Positions 22,761 to 35,141 of a stretch of 64,000 bases of DNA are shown here, one piece after another. The position numbers were made by a program, and so were the translations under genes. Source of the DNA: Mytilus californianus (taxonomy: Eukaryota > Mollusca > Bivalvia > Mytilida > Mytilidae); NCBI RefSeq assembly GCF_021869535.1, contig NW_026262581.1, forward strand, positions 76,165,955 to 76,229,954. Direction: 5' to 3'. The stretch's first letter is position 1. Each line of letters begins with the position of its first letter. The notes below the pieces were generated by a model. The model saw nothing but the letters and a program-made list of their open reading frames with translations, ran no database searches and had not been told where the DNA came from.

Positions 22761-23960
22761 TAATCTAACACCTCGTTCATTTATGATGCAAATAAGCTGA
22801 ATGGCTGAGTGAGTTTAATTTGAAAATAGAGAGTTAAAATGCCGGAATCGCAAAAACAGATGTTGGACATCAGAGAAATCTCGGACTATGAGTATGAGTT
22901 TTGGGCAATTTGTAGGGGAGGGGGGGGGAGGGGGGGGGGGGGGGGGTTCAAGGGAAGCAAATGCTCTTTACATTATGCATGTTTCAAAAATTGGGGAAAA
23001 ATTAAACAGAGAAATTGAGTCTTTTTATATTCATTAAATAATGACTAATGTAGACTTACCTTCTAATTCTATAAAAAAAATTCACAACTACTGAACAGGA
23101 ACAATCATGGTACTTTTTTGTCTATGAAACTACACTATGACATCTGATCTGCAAAACCTACAAACAGACACAGAAATATCATCAAATAGTGAAATATAAT
23201 ATTGATTGCACCTTGTATGGATAGTTCCGACACGTGTTACATGGGGAGCCCGTTTGTTTACAAATAATAATGTCACGTGATCACGCACTGACCGTCACAA
23301 ATTTTTATCCTCCGCCATTATTCATTATACAATATTACTGCACTTACACGGCCATGCAATGGGAATGTGCACGGTTATCAAAAACTACAAAAAAATTGCA
23401 TGTACAGTTAATGAAGAAGTTATTTCATCAAATAGATAAGATTTTCGCTCATGACACAAATCGACTGGGTGTCGTCGCCATCGGGGATAATTGATAAATG
23501 GGATTAAATTGACCGCCAAGAAGATGTAGAGAACCACCTCTGGAGAACCTTAACATTAATAAGTAATACTCACCAAAGTTTCTCTATAATTAACGCTATT
23601 TTCTGTTGGAAAATTTCAGAAAGATGCTGATAAACTTATTTTGTGACACAGATTATTTTCTTGTTTTGGCGCGAAATATATTCTTACTCTTAATGCTTGA
23701 CGTAACAAAATTTGTATAGAATTATATTTAACTAAAGCTCAGCGTAAATATGCAGAAGCATGACAATACATTAATGATAAAATGTGTAAATATTTCTGTA
23801 AAAGAATATAATTTTACTTTACCAGTATAATTCACTTAGAATTACATTTGAGCGCAAGAAAATCTCTATGTGAATCGGCTGAAGGTTACCTCGGCTGAAT
23901 CCCGGGGTCGAAGTTCAACATATCAACGGAAATTTTTGCGTGTGCTTGATCGAGGCCACA
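22761..23960. other. No gene seen; contains a 32-base G-rich tract
   Basis: Bases 22915-22946 are almost pure G, interrupted by two A, with potential to form G-quadruplexes. A small open frame at 23234-23494 has no recognisable similarity. The remainder is AT-rich. Confidence 0.4.
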
Positions 23961-23964
23961 GTTA

Positions 23965-24433
23965 TTCAACCAATCGGGGAATGTTTACTTGGGGCATACA
24001 TCTATTTTTACTGCAGGTTTCGACATGTTTAAATCGGGATTATAGAAAAATGGAATGTTGTTGGTAGATACAAAACAGAAAATGATGAACACTTTTAGCA
24101 AAAGATAAATTGGATCGGGGGTCTGTGAATTCACATTATTTGTACAACTCTCCTTACTCTTGGGAAGCGTGTGCTTTACATCGAGGCTTGCGTTGCTTTA
24201 CATCGAGGCTTGCATTGCTTTACATCGACGCCATAGTAGTTCAACCAATCGGGGAATGTTTATTTGGGGCATACATCTATTTTTACTGCAGGTTTTGGCA
24301 TATTTTAATCGAAATTAGAGAAAAATGGAATGATGTTAGGAGATATAAAACAGAAAATGATAAATATTTTTAGCAAAAGATGAATTGGATCGGGGTTCTG
24401 TGTATTCACATTATTTGTACAACTCTCCTTACT
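23965..24433 (+). repeat. 194 bp tandem duplication separated by a triplicated 20-mer
   Basis: 23965-24158 and 24240-24433 are near-identical, offset by 275 bp (TTCAACCAATCGGGGAATGT to ACAACTCTCCTTACT). Between them GCTTTACATCGA occurs three times in a ~20 bp register (24173-24231). It looks like a simple local duplication; no coding. Confidence 0.8.
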
Positions 24434-24439
24434 GATGGC

Positions 24440-25750
24440 AAAAAATGGAATTTCCGTGACCTAAATGGTTCGCGAAAATTAATATTTTTATATATATATA
24501 GTAACAACTATAACTTGAAATTTAAAGATTAAAATACAAAAATTTTAAGTACAATTAAGTGTATTTTTAAAAAAAGTTTCAGATAAAAAAATCATTTTAA
24601 ATCAAGGGCAGATAATTATACTAAATTTGATAGGACAATTTATTTATTTTTTAATTTTCAAGAAAATAAGGCACGTGAACCCTTATTTGTATTTGATATT
24701 TCAGAAGCATTTATGAATAGCAATTCTCTCATTGAATTTTAACCAATTCTATCGTTTAATGTTTCCTCTATAAGGAAAAATTAAGTTTCCCCTATATTAC
24801 CCTTATAGAATAACCGTGATTTCGTTAATTTCAATGTATTTTAACGAAAAAAGGTCCGTGATCCCAGTTTTTACATTGAAATTTGAAAGTACATTGACTC
24901 AGAATTTTTTTTACATAAGTTTAAGAAAAATTTATCGTTGAATATTTAGACACCCCAGCTACATTAAAATAAGTTTTAAAATCATTTAATCTACTTAGGG
25001 GCAATATTGGCAAACTTTAATTTTAAACACTAGGTTGAATATATGTTCTAAGACCGTTTAAAATAAAGTTTTTGTAAAGCGCAACATGAACTATACCATT
25101 TAAACTACACTTTTAACGTCCTTATTAAAGCAAATAGGACAATAATTTTTAATTTAAAATAAGTTTTAAAATTATTTAATTTACTGATCATGAGGTCTGA
25201 GGGGCAATATTGGCAGGTATATGGTGCCTTTTTTAGGCGGTGTGTGATGTGGACACGTCTCGACACAATAGCACATGTAATTTTACTAAACGGTCTATTG
25301 TATTTTTCCGGATTAACACGTTGTTGTGTAAACAAGTCAACATATTTCCAGCACTTGTACAATTTACGTTTAATTAGTGTATTTAGCATTAGGTTTTTAA
25401 TTGCTTTCTAACGCCCATTATACTAAGTTCAGTTTTTGATGAAGTAACAAATTTGATTGGTTGTACCTTAAACAGTCACCCAAAATTGTCGAGGAAATTA
25501 GTGTCACTTTTAAATGTGTCTTTGAAGAATAAGGACCGTAAAACTAATTGCTCCGTGTTTTACTCATAACTGCTTCAGGTGAGTAATCTGAGTTAATTTT
25601 TCATATTTAGAGTTGTTATTTTCTATTTTGTTATCTTTGATGGAATAATTTTTTTCAGATGAACATTTGAAAATATATCGCAAATCATTCGCTAGATTTT
25701 GTTTAAGATGCATTTTCCATAAACGTTCAATATTACGTATATATAAAAAT
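24440..25750. other. No gene seen
   Basis: AT-rich sequence. AAAATAAGTTTTAAAAT occurs twice (about 24968 and 25157), and GGGGCAATATTGGCA twice (25000 and 25202), suggesting an old partial duplication. Confidence 0.4.
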
Positions 25751-26036
25751 AAGGAGATGTGGTATGATTGCCAATGAGACAACTATCCACCAAAGTTCAA
25801 ATGAAGTGGATGTAAGCAATTATAGGCAACCGTACGGCCTTCAACAATGAGAAAAACCCATATCGTATGGTCGGCTATAAAAGGCCCCGACATGAAAATA
25901 TGAAACAATTCAATTGAGAAAACTAACGGCCTAATTTATAACAACACAATTTACGAAAAACAAATATGACAGACATGAACAAACGACAACCACTGAACTA
26001 CAGGCTCCGGACTTGGGAAAGGCACATAAAAAATGC
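25751..26036 (+). repeat. Interspersed repeat M1
   Basis: Begins GGAGATGTGGTATGATTGCC and carries the internal words GGCCTTCAACAATGAG, CTATAAAAGGCCCCGA, AAACTAACGGCC and GACTTGGGA in the same order as the copies at 26925, 46671, 49398 and 59303. No inverted ends and no protein seen; class unknown. Confidence 0.7.
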
Positions 26037-26408
26037 ATACATGTAAATACATGTATGCATCATTTTGATAAAATAAGTAAAAGTGCTTTCATATGTGTAA
26101 AAATATATGTAAATATGTTATTTAAAAAAAATCATTTATCGTGAAACCGGTTGAAAATCATCTTCGCCATAACCAAGGGTTACGATCCGACCCGCTCAGG
26201 AGCGAGTCGGATCGTTTGGCTCGCAAAGATGGATGAAAATAGGCAAATTTTGATTTAAACACTAGGATTATAGGTTATAAGACCGTTTAGAATAAATTTT
26301 TGTAAAGCGCAACATTGAACTATAACATGTTTACTATTAAACAACGCAAATCAATGTACTGTCAAACTATATTAGCACATTTGTGTAAATACTTAAGCCA
26401 CAGTACCG

Positions 26409-26770
26409 TATTATGCTCCTATACTAATGTTCGTACCACATTCTGCTCATATACTAAAGTGCGTATCGTATTTTGCTCATATACTAATGTTCGTAACGCA
26501 TTATGCTTACATACAAAAGTTCGTACCGCATTCTGCTCATATACTAAAGTTCGTACCGCATTCTGCTCATATACTAAAGTTCGTACCACATTCTGCTGCT
26601 TTATACCAAAGTTCGTACCGCATTCTGTTTATAATATACCAAAGCTCTTAACGCAATCTCACATAAAGTAAAGTTTGTACCGCATTTTGCCCATATGATA
26701 AAGTTCGTTCCGCATTCTGCTCATGTACTTATAATCGTACCGCATTCTGCTCATATATCTGATGTTCGTA
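26409..26770 (+). repeat. 30 bp minisatellite (about 12 units)
   Basis: The unit contains GTTCGTACCGCATTCTGCTC followed by ATATACTAAA. Early units are regular and later ones have small indels. Because 30 is a multiple of three, the array stays open in more than one frame and yields repetitive decapeptides (SYTKVRTAFC). Nothing indicates translation. Confidence 0.85.
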
Positions 26771-26924
26771 GGTGATTATGTAAATTAACATACTTTAATA
26801 ATGTTTAAAATATGCTTCTATTATTTCGAGTTCATGTTATATCATTAGTGATTTTAAAATGACTTTTAAATGCCCTTTTGATTGATTCATTGGTGTTGAC
26901 CACTTGCAGCAATCATTGCTATTT

Positions 26925-27385
26925 CATACCGCATAATCAGTTATAAAAGGCCCCGAAATGACAAATGTAAATCAATTCAAACGAGAAAAACTAACGGCCT
27001 GAATTATGTACAAAATAATGAACGAAAAACAAGTATGATATACAGCAACGAACAAACGACAACCACTGAATTACGGGCTCCTGACTTGGGACAGGCACAT
27101 ACAGAATGTGGTGGGGTTAAACATGTTAGCGGGCGCCAAACCCTCCCTCTTACCTGGGACAGTGGTGTAAAAGTACAACATATGAACAAACTATAATTAT
27201 CAGTTGAAAAGGGCTTAACTCATCAGATCGGTACAAAGCACAAAAACAAGTAACAAAACCACAGAGTGGACGTGGCAGGGTACTTATACATCCACACAAC
27301 AAAAAGACACTAAGTACAGATCTGAGAGTACTCGCAGTTACTGACAGCTAGTTCAAAGCCAATAACAAATAATAAAAGCCCCCCC
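26925..27385 (+). repeat. Interspersed repeat M1, longer copy
   Basis: Shares CTATAAAAGGCCCCGA, CTAACGGCC, CCTGACTTGGGACAGGCACA and GTGGGGTTAAACATGTT with other M1 copies and extends through GGCTTAACTCATCAG and GAGAGTACTCGCAGTTACTG. It lacks the GATGTGG left end. Confidence 0.7.
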
Positions 27386-27401
27386 CCCCCCAAATGCACT
27401 T

Positions 27402-27786
27402 TTGATGATGATGATGATGACGATGACGATGATGGATGGCTGCTTAACGTCCAGCAACAAATTAATATGCATATTCAGGACGAGAATATGTTAAATTAAT
27501 GAATATTTACCCTGCTTTGTACTTGACCGACACGCTGAGCCGGATTTTAAACGTGCTAGTTCACAAGGTAACATTCCGCAGGAAGACATGTCACCTTACC
27601 CGGACACATTATTCTGACTCCGGGCCGACCAGTCTTTGCTCTTACTCCTTAATGACGCGTGCTTAGCGGAGAAGCAGCAAATACCAATTTTAAAGTCTTT
27701 GGTTTGACCCAGTCGGGGTTCGAACCCACGTCCTCCCGCACTCGAGGCGAACACGCTACCACGACACCACCGAGGCGGTTGCACTT
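27402..27786 (-). mobile_element. tRNA-derived SINE (family 2) with (ATC)n tail
   Basis: On the minus strand the head has GTGTCGTGGTAGCGTG (A box-like) and GTGGGTTCGAACCCC (B box). Next comes a body with TTGGTATTTGCTGCTTCTC and GGTGACATGTCTTCCTGC, and then a tail of ATC/GTC triplets (27402-27437 on plus). The same body occurs at 36820-37267 and, degraded, at 29100-29285. The anticodon-arm region does not fold as a normal tRNA. Confidence 0.8.
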
Positions 27787-27789
27787 TTG

Positions 27790-29095
27790 AAGAATAAAGA
27801 CTAATTGCTAGTTTTACTTATAACTGTTCAGGCCCTTGCTCACCCTCCTTTGACCACAACAAGGTTTAGCCAAGCATTACAATTTAAGTCATCTCACAAA
27901 CCCAGAATCCCAATTCTGACACATTGGACTATTCTTGGTCTGCTGTAGCATAACGACATATTGTGAACCGACTATTCCCCCTAGAACATATGTTACATAC
28001 TTTCAAACCAAGCGGAAAATATGGTTTTATATGTATGTGTTGTTTGCCATAATGTACCGCACTTGTGATTAATTTTGACAATTTTTCGTAACTAATGGGA
28101 CATTGACCATTACGAACTATTGTAACATGATAACAATTTGAGACCTTTTATATTCTAACTAAAACTCTAAAAATATCTGAGGATTTGGTCACTAGTCAGA
28201 GGATATTCTGATCACATAAAAATCTAATAAAATGCCAGAATTTAGCAAAACAGTCCATCCTTAAATTATCAAAATGACCATATTTCCATCGAAATAGCAA
28301 CAATTAACAGATGATTACAAACTCATTTAAAGCTTCTTCACGGCTGTCATTCGGTATATCGCGAAAAATGATCGTGAAGGTATAAGTAACGGTGATCAAG
28401 TATTGCGACATGATCATGAAAGTTCTAGTATGGGACCGTGAAGGAAATCTTATCGAGAAGACATTTGCAAGGTCAATAGATACTCTCATCTTTTTAATTA
28501 TAAGGACAAAACTTGAGAAAAAACAAAACTGTCTGTCAAAATGGTTCAACATTATGATCAGTATCTTAGAAAATCAGTGTTTAAAATAATACCGTTTTTA
28601 TAATACTACAAAAGGCAGGTTGCTCTTTAACATTTCAATGACATAAAAATGTAAACAAGCATACTATTTTTCCATATATGAATGAAATTACTATTTCCTG
28701 AACAATGTCGTTCTATATTAACGTTTCTAGTGGCTCTCTAAATGATTTTGAAGAAACTTAATCAGAAAGGGGGTAAACATTGGAATATTTGTATAACTTT
28801 GATATCTATGATCGTGAAATATCGGTACCAAATTTTTGAGGTCAGGATAAGAAGGCAGTGAAAAGGATCGTGAAAGATCCGCTATCGCTTATTTGTCATT
28901 TCACAATTATTGAAAGTATTCAAATCATTTTATAATTGTATGAAAATTTATGATGTAATTGGTGCAGCAAAAGATCGGACTTCTATGACTTTTCCGGTTC
29001 TCTTTTTTTTGTTAGGGAATAATCTGTTAGGCTATGATGATTAATGCCATGTACAAAGACCGACACCTTGTCGAATATATAACGTACTATCCTAA
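27790..29095. other. No gene seen
   Basis: AT-rich DNA without a recognised repeat. GATCGTGAA-type words recur between 28370 and 28880 but form no regular array. Confidence 0.4.
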
Positions 29096-29099
29096 TTAG

Positions 29100-29285
29100 A
29101 CAAAGTTACAGTCTAAGGGAAGAATATTACCATGCATGCACAGACATATAATTGCGGCCCCGAGTCGACCATTCTTTGTACGCTCATTTGACGTAGAGAA
29201 AATACCAGTTTTAAAGAATTTCGTTTGACTTGGACTATGATCAAACCCAAGAACTACCACATTCGAGACAAGCATGCTATCAAGA
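29100..29285 (-). mobile_element. SINE family 2, degraded fragment
   Basis: Matches the head and first body part of the copy at 27402-27786 in the same orientation (GCCCCGAGTCGACCATTCTTTG versus GGGCCGACCAGTCTTTG), without the tail. The B box is mutated. Confidence 0.6.
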
Positions 29286-29289
29286 AAAC

Positions 29290-30188
29290 ATCGACGCAAT
29301 TCATGTTGGTTGTTTTTTAAATAATATCAAAAGTATTTGTTTACACGCACTGTTCAGTCGGATATCACCAAGTTTGAAGTTGTCCTATGACGATTGCGAC
29401 TCTTGTCTAGGCCTTTTCGTTTTTTATGACCTCAAATGTATAAATAGTTTTTCTTCCCGCACTTTTGGCCTACATCGCACTGAAGAGGTCAATTTAAATC
29501 CCATAACAAAAGAAAAGTGTATGTTCTAAATCGACCGAATCCAACAAAAGTAGTAAATTTATAATTACTTTAACAAACTATCAAAGATTTGAAAGCAACA
29601 CCAATTGAAAGCTCTTGTCTGAGGAAAAATACATTTAACATGTAATCGTCGAAAAACCCTCGACTTGGGACAGACACATAATCAGGTGTTGGGGTTAAGA
29701 AATAGACTATAGACTTCTAAAATTATATAATCACTGTGTAGCATCACCACCGGATATAGGTACCCTGAAGCAAGATATAGGTACCCCGAAGCAAAGAAAC
29801 AATGATAGCAAAAAGTACATATTCCCATCCCCGTACAGTAAACAACAATTCGCCGCTATTCGCCGCTATTCGCCGTACAGTTTATCCGCTTTATTTACAT
29901 AAATTTCTCTGTGTAAAAATAGTTCATTTCGAAATACAGTGATGTTCAAGCTTAAATGTGATATACCTTTGTTCTACGAAAACGTCAAATGAATAGTTGA
30001 AGGATAAATGTGTTTTTATCAAGTTTGAACTCGTCACATGCTTCGTTGAACAGGTACCACCTTATCCAATTCTGACAATTTGAAGAGATAGACCGGCAAT
30101 TAAGGATCATAATCAGCCCTAAATAGTAGTTACAGTATTAGGAATCACTATCACAAAACTTTACTTGTCTGCAAAACGTAGAATATAA
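29290..30188. other. No gene seen; small direct repeats
   Basis: GATATAGGTACCC-GAAGCAA is duplicated at 29753-29794 and a CGCCGCTATT unit is repeated near 29850. No gene. Confidence 0.4.
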
Positions 30189-30489
30189 TGAAAACAAGAA
30201 TGTGTCCATAGTACACGGATACCCCACTCGCACTATCATTTTCTAAGTTCAGTGGACCGTGAAATTGGGATCAAAACTCTAATTTGGCATTAACATTAGA
30301 AAGATCATATCATAGGAAACATGTGTACTAAGTTTCAAGTTGATTGGACCTCAACTTCATCAAAAACTACCTTGACCAAAAAACTTTAACCTGAAAAACT
30401 TTAACCTGAAGCGGGACAGACGGACGGACGAACGGACGAACAGACGGACGCACAGACCGAAAAGCATAATGCCCCTAGGTGGGACATAA
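30189..30489 (+). repeat. Interspersed repeat with (GACG/GACA)n tract
   Basis: Begins CAAGAATGTGTCCATAGTAC and ends after a GACGGACGGACGAACGG tract and CATAATGCCCCTAGGTGGG. I recall this block as one of the most abundant molluscan repeats. No coding; it directly precedes the Penelope-like remnant. Confidence 0.6.
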
Positions 30490-30499
30490 TAAGAAGAAT

Positions 30500-32815
30500 G
30501 TGACCTTACTTGACTGCACATGTTTTTCCACCGCTTCGGAGGTACCTATATACCTTGTTTGTATTGGATACCTAAGCTTCACAAAATTCCGAACAAACAA
30601 CGGTACATTGCCGGCTCATCTGCATGTTCTACAAAGGAATTGTCTATTAGATTGACAAACAATCTGTCCGCAGTGAAAGATAGTCTTCAGAAATACTGTG
30701 AAACTGTTTACTCGCGTAGTGGTATTAACCATATATGGATTCTAAAAAAACTCTCAAGAACTGCTGGATAATTTTAAATCTCGATCTTTTTCTAAAATTA
30801 ATTCTATCAAAACCTTTGATTTTTCAACCCTTTATACCACCATTCCCCTATCTGAAATTGAAAAATCGTCTAAAAGAAATAATCCACAATGCTTTTTCAA
30901 TATAAAAATGGTAGCATACGCTATAAATTCATTGCTTTGAGATACCATACGGCATATTTTGTTAATAGTCAACAAAAAGGTCAAACATGCTACGCCGAGG
31001 AACAAGTGATCAGTATGCTGGAGTTTCTTATTGACAACATATTTGTTGACTTTGGAGGTAGACTTTTCCTACAAATTGTCGGCATTCCTATGGGAACGGA
31101 CTGTGCGCCTCTCATTTACGACCGCTTCTTATTTTCATATGAGTCGGAGTTCCTTCAGAAACTTGTCAAAAACAAGAAGATCAAAGAAGCCAGATCATTT
31201 AATTTTATATTCAGATATATTGATTATGTTTTTCCATTAACAATCCAAACTTTACTGATTGGGTTCCATTAATGTATCCTCCAGAACTAGAAATTGAAGA
31301 AACAACAGACACGGCTCCTCTGCCTCATTTTTAGACTTATACCTCGAATTTGACATAAGCGGTCATCTCAGTACCAGAATCTATGACAAACGAGACGATT
31401 TTAATAGTAGGGGCATTAAGGCCCGGTTATGGCCCAAGAAAATAAAGTTTTTGAGAGTTATTTCAAATTTACACATAATGTTTGGAAATGCATAAAATCA
31501 AGTAATATTTATAAATGAGTTACGGTAATTTATTGATGTTATGACGTCACAGCTACCGTCATGATATACACCGTTTTCATGAAAACGAAGAAAACTGTCG
31601 AATTTTAGGAGTCTTCCATCGTTATTTCCAGTGTGGAAACATCGTGCGCGGCCAAGAAACAACAAAATAATTTAAGAGAAGCTTTACAATATAACTCTTG
31701 ACATAATCTCACCAAATATAAAATTGTTTCTTGGGTGTGCAAACACTTTCCCAATTTTATATATACCTTATAGTTGGTGTAAAACAAGGAGAATCGAGAA
31801 ATTTTACAAAATATACAAATTTTATCATGGTTTGTTGTCATGGTAACTCGTAATATGTAAAATGTAATTATTTTCTGAACACCTTGTATTTTAGTGTAGT
31901 TTGTACAAATTTAAGAATATTTTTGGTAACTTTTAAATTTGCACTAATATTTGGGCCAACTAAGGGCCTTATTGCCCCTCCAACTTCCCCCACCTTAGCA
32001 GCAATATATCAACTTCACCTGCATAATTTTTTTTATGGGATATACATTTTCCATCTTACAAGAGTTTGCAGCTGTTACTCAGACTATAAAACGTCACCAG
32101 TGTCTTAGCAGAAAGTTGATCACCCAGGGTTATGTCAAAGAACGTCTCGTCCTTTTTCTAAAAAAGATACCAAGACCGTGTTGATAAATATTCCGTATCA
32201 ACTTCATAATTAATACATGATGGTCTTGAAGTATGGATTCTTTTTACTAACGTTATTTATCATCTTAATTGCGTGTTATAGTGTTCTTTTTATTTGTCTT
32301 TGTATATTTTTTTAGTCCATTTTTGGTAAAATCCTTTTTGCGTGGCTCGGTATTTATACATCCCGCCGTTGTGTTATTGTGCAATGGTCATTTTTTGTAT
32401 AATTCTTGTCTTTCATTTTGCTTATGTGCTTTGTCCATAGTGTCTTTATGCCATTTTGTTTTCTTTGTTGACATAAATGTTTGTCTTATAGTGATTAAGA
32501 TTATAACACAATGTTGACTGTTGTACCTCAATTTTTGACATTTTCACCTATTATATCTGTTGTATTGCTCACACATTGTTGTAAATATGATGGAATTCTA
32601 TGCGACTGTCTTACAAGTGAGATGTTTAGCTAGCTATAAAACCAGGTTAAATCTAACATTTTCTACATAAGGAAATGACTGTACCAAGTCAGGAATGTGA
32701 CAGTTGTTTTCCATCCGTTTGATGTATTTGAGCTTTTGATTTTGCCATTTGATAAAGGACTTTTTTTTCCTTGGAGTTCGGTATTTTTGTTATTTTACTT
32801 TTTTTTGTAATGTTT
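30500..32815 (+). pseudogene. Penelope-like retroelement, broken, with nested MITE
   Basis: 30540-30770 encodes PCLYWIPKLHKIPNKQRYIA through SGINHIWILK, the N-terminal RT region missing from other copies. Frameshifts follow, then FGGRLFLQIVGIPMGTDCAP (31050-31110). The catalytic loop reads YIDY instead of YIDD (31216-31227), so the second catalytic Asp is lost. YDKRDDFN ends at 31405, a 571 bp MITE follows, and NFPHLSSNIS resumes the frame at 31981, running through KERLVLFLKK near 32165. A non-coding tail with GATAAAGGACTTT and GAGTTCGGTATTTTTG ends near 32815. Assignment to the Penelope-like group rests on the GIPMG motif and overall order; no GIY-YIG endonuclease is visible. Confidence 0.8.
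31409..31979. mobile_element. 571 bp MITE nested in the Penelope-like ORF
   Basis: The left end AGGGGCATTAAGGCCC and right end GGGCCTTATTGCCCCT are inverted copies; similarity extends to ~27 bp with about six mismatches (TGGCCC on both sides). The host RT reading is DDFN before and NFPHL after, so the boundaries are set by the host sequence. No target duplication is evident. The interior has no coding capacity. Confidence 0.75.
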
Positions 32816-32819
32816 TGTC

Positions 32820-34015
32820 CTTACTTGGACACTTCACAAACAAAATGGTATACGTATTTACAAAACATTAAAGTACTAAACATAATGTTCTGGTCAGCAA
32901 ATACACATGCACCTAACATATCTAGACAGACGTATGCATTGTAATGAATAGAATTACAAGATGAAAAAGCATCCCAGTAAGACTGCAGTTAACACTTTTA
33001 CATTTTCAACGTTGTTAAAAGGAAAAGAATATACCAAGGGAAAAATCGGTCATAATCAAAATCGGGAGAGAAATTTAAACAAGCTCTGTATAATGCATAT
33101 GCTTTTACATTGTTCTTACCATTGCTATGTCTAATACCCAGATCAAATTTAGATTGAATTACTGTAAACTTGTTTAGCTCTTTCTAGTCCACTTTACGGC
33201 GATTTAATTTCGCGATTTTCAAATTTACCTGATGTAGTTAAATAAGGAAAGATTCAAGTTTTACATATTCGCTACGAGATTTATATTCGTTATTTTTCTA
33301 CCCGCGTATGTCGCGAAAATAAATCGCTTGTGAATGATAAGCAGGGTTACAACAATCACCATCCTAATCATCTTTGGTTGTGCATTTTCATTTTATAATA
33401 GAAAGCGAGATGGTTATGATTAGTAGACTCTATCAATCGGTACACAGCTGTGTTAATATAAACATCAAAATGCTGTTAAGCTTACACCAAAGAAGTCTGT
33501 CTGAATAGTTGAAGTAATCTTTGCTAGTATAATGGTCGTCATCATAATTTGGGTGACCGTTATGGAGCATGTGTGTCACATATACTCACAGATACTTAAA
33601 CTTATATTTGCCACAACCAAGTCCTCTTTTCACACATATATATAAAGATTTTATCACCAAATACGATTTATCACTAAAGTAATACTTGCAATGAGCAACG
33701 CTACGGTTATCACAATTGAAGTTACGTATACTTATCCTTCAGGAGCACTTGGGTTCACCCTGTTTTTTTAAATTTTCTTTTGTATAGTATTTTGTTAACT
33801 AATTGTATGTTTTTCTTTAGTTCGTGTTGTTGAATGTCTTCTTCTAATTGTATAATTGTTTTTCGTACCGTCCATTGGTATCCCCCCCCCCCCGTATTTT
33901 TTTGCTTAACGCTTTTGTGTTTATCAAATTTCTTTGGAAAAAAAACACGCTGGCTGATCAATGTCATTCTGGTTCTTTTGAAATAAATTAGAGGAAACAA
34001 TAGTTTACTGGTGTT
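32820..34015. other. No gene; MITE-like palindrome at about 33191-33337
   Basis: GGCGATTTAATTTCGCGA (33199) is mirrored by TCGCGAAAATAAATCGC (33311-33327), giving ~18 bp inverted ends of a ~150 bp element type I recall from mussels. A C-run lies at about 33884. The remainder is AT-rich without features. Confidence 0.4.
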
Positions 34016-34165
34016 CAAATTTCATAAATCCATTGAGAAGATACAAATCAAGGGAAAAAAAAACAATACTGAGGGTATCGCATGAACTCCTAAATAGAGT
34101 TAGGCCGGATGCGTCGACAGGATAAGTGTAGCCCACTACGCACGCATCACTGTCTTAACAACTAC
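34016..34165 (+). repeat. Interspersed repeat R3
   Basis: ACTGAGGGTATCGCATGAACTCC and TGCGTCGACAGG recur, diverged, at 55240-55385 and 56240-56380 (GAGGGAATCGCA, GTCGACAGG or GTCGCCATGG, CACTCAGTCAA). Class unknown. Confidence 0.5.
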
Positions 34166-35100
34166 GCCGCTGGCATCTACATTTAGTTTGCTTTGTTTTA
34201 AAAAATATGAAGGTGTCCGAATAGAACTAGTGAAAATTGTTTTTATTTTATCAAAGGCAAAGGAAAATTGTTTAAACCACGAAAATTTTCCATCTTTTCC
34301 TTAAAAAAAAAGAAACAAGAAATATTTGGATAATTTAAGAGACATGCAACCAGATATATAGATATACCTCCATACCTATCTGCCTTGTTGGTTGGTGTTG
34401 TAAAATTTAATATTTAATCAACCTTTATTCTAATAGATTAACTTATCCATTACCTAAATATCTAAAGTGGAATGACAAAATCGATTTAACAGTGAAGAGG
34501 TGAACTCGCCATTAATATTTCCATTGGGTTATCTAGTGACAGAAATACTCCCTTGGAAACACTGAAAACTGGATCTCTTCAACGTTCGGACGTTTTCCGC
34601 ATTGGACTTTATTGATTATAAATTTGCATAAAAACGTTTTGGTAAATAGCAATAAATTGAAATAAACACCAAATTGATATACCAAACGGCGAGAAGAGCA
34701 GAATATTGGAGTTAGGTGTCAATTTGGTATTGTATGTTGGTATGCGAATATATTCCTTGCTATTGACCTAAATTGATTTTTCTACTGACTGTACACCTCA
34801 CTGGAACATGCATGTCAATTATATTTATATGTTTGCAGCTAGATCAAAGAAGTTCAGGAAAAAATAACAAAAATTCCATTGATATGCAGCCAAGATTAAC
34901 ACTTTTTAAATTAAGTTACTAAACAAATTAAAACGTACATTTATTCCAATGTAAACATTAAATGCAAATACACCGAAAAGATCGCTCTTTCATGTACCTA
35001 TTCTTAAAATGGTCAAAAGTAGATAATAAAAAAAAATGACAGACAACCTTCTTTGTAAAAATATTTATCGTTTATTTTTCAAATATTCAGCGTTGAGCGT
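34166..35100. other. No gene seen
   Basis: AT-rich sequence without a recognised repeat or open frame of note. Confidence 0.4.
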
Positions 35101-35102
35101 TC

Positions 35103-35141
35103 CTGATGAAGGTAAATCCAGAAAAGCGCTTCGGACGCATG
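35103..35141 (+). ncRNA. Hammerhead-ribozyme-like motif
   Basis: CTGATGA (35103-35109), then 11 nt with a GG/CC pairing, then GAAA (35121-35124), then a GCG...CGC hairpin (35126-35138) ending in AT. This order is the hammerhead core (CUGAUGA, stem II, GAAA, stem III, UH site). Stem II is short with an A-A at its base, so it may be inactive. Hammerheads are known from Penelope-like elements; diverged relatives are at 40190 and 42917. Confidence 0.5.

Noticed and set aside
26409..26770. CRISPR-like array
   Set aside because: The repeats are contiguous 30 bp units with no spacers, in an animal genome context.
27715..27786. tRNA gene on the minus strand
   Set aside because: A and B boxes are present but no cloverleaf closes, and a conserved SINE body follows that recurs at 29100 and 36820.
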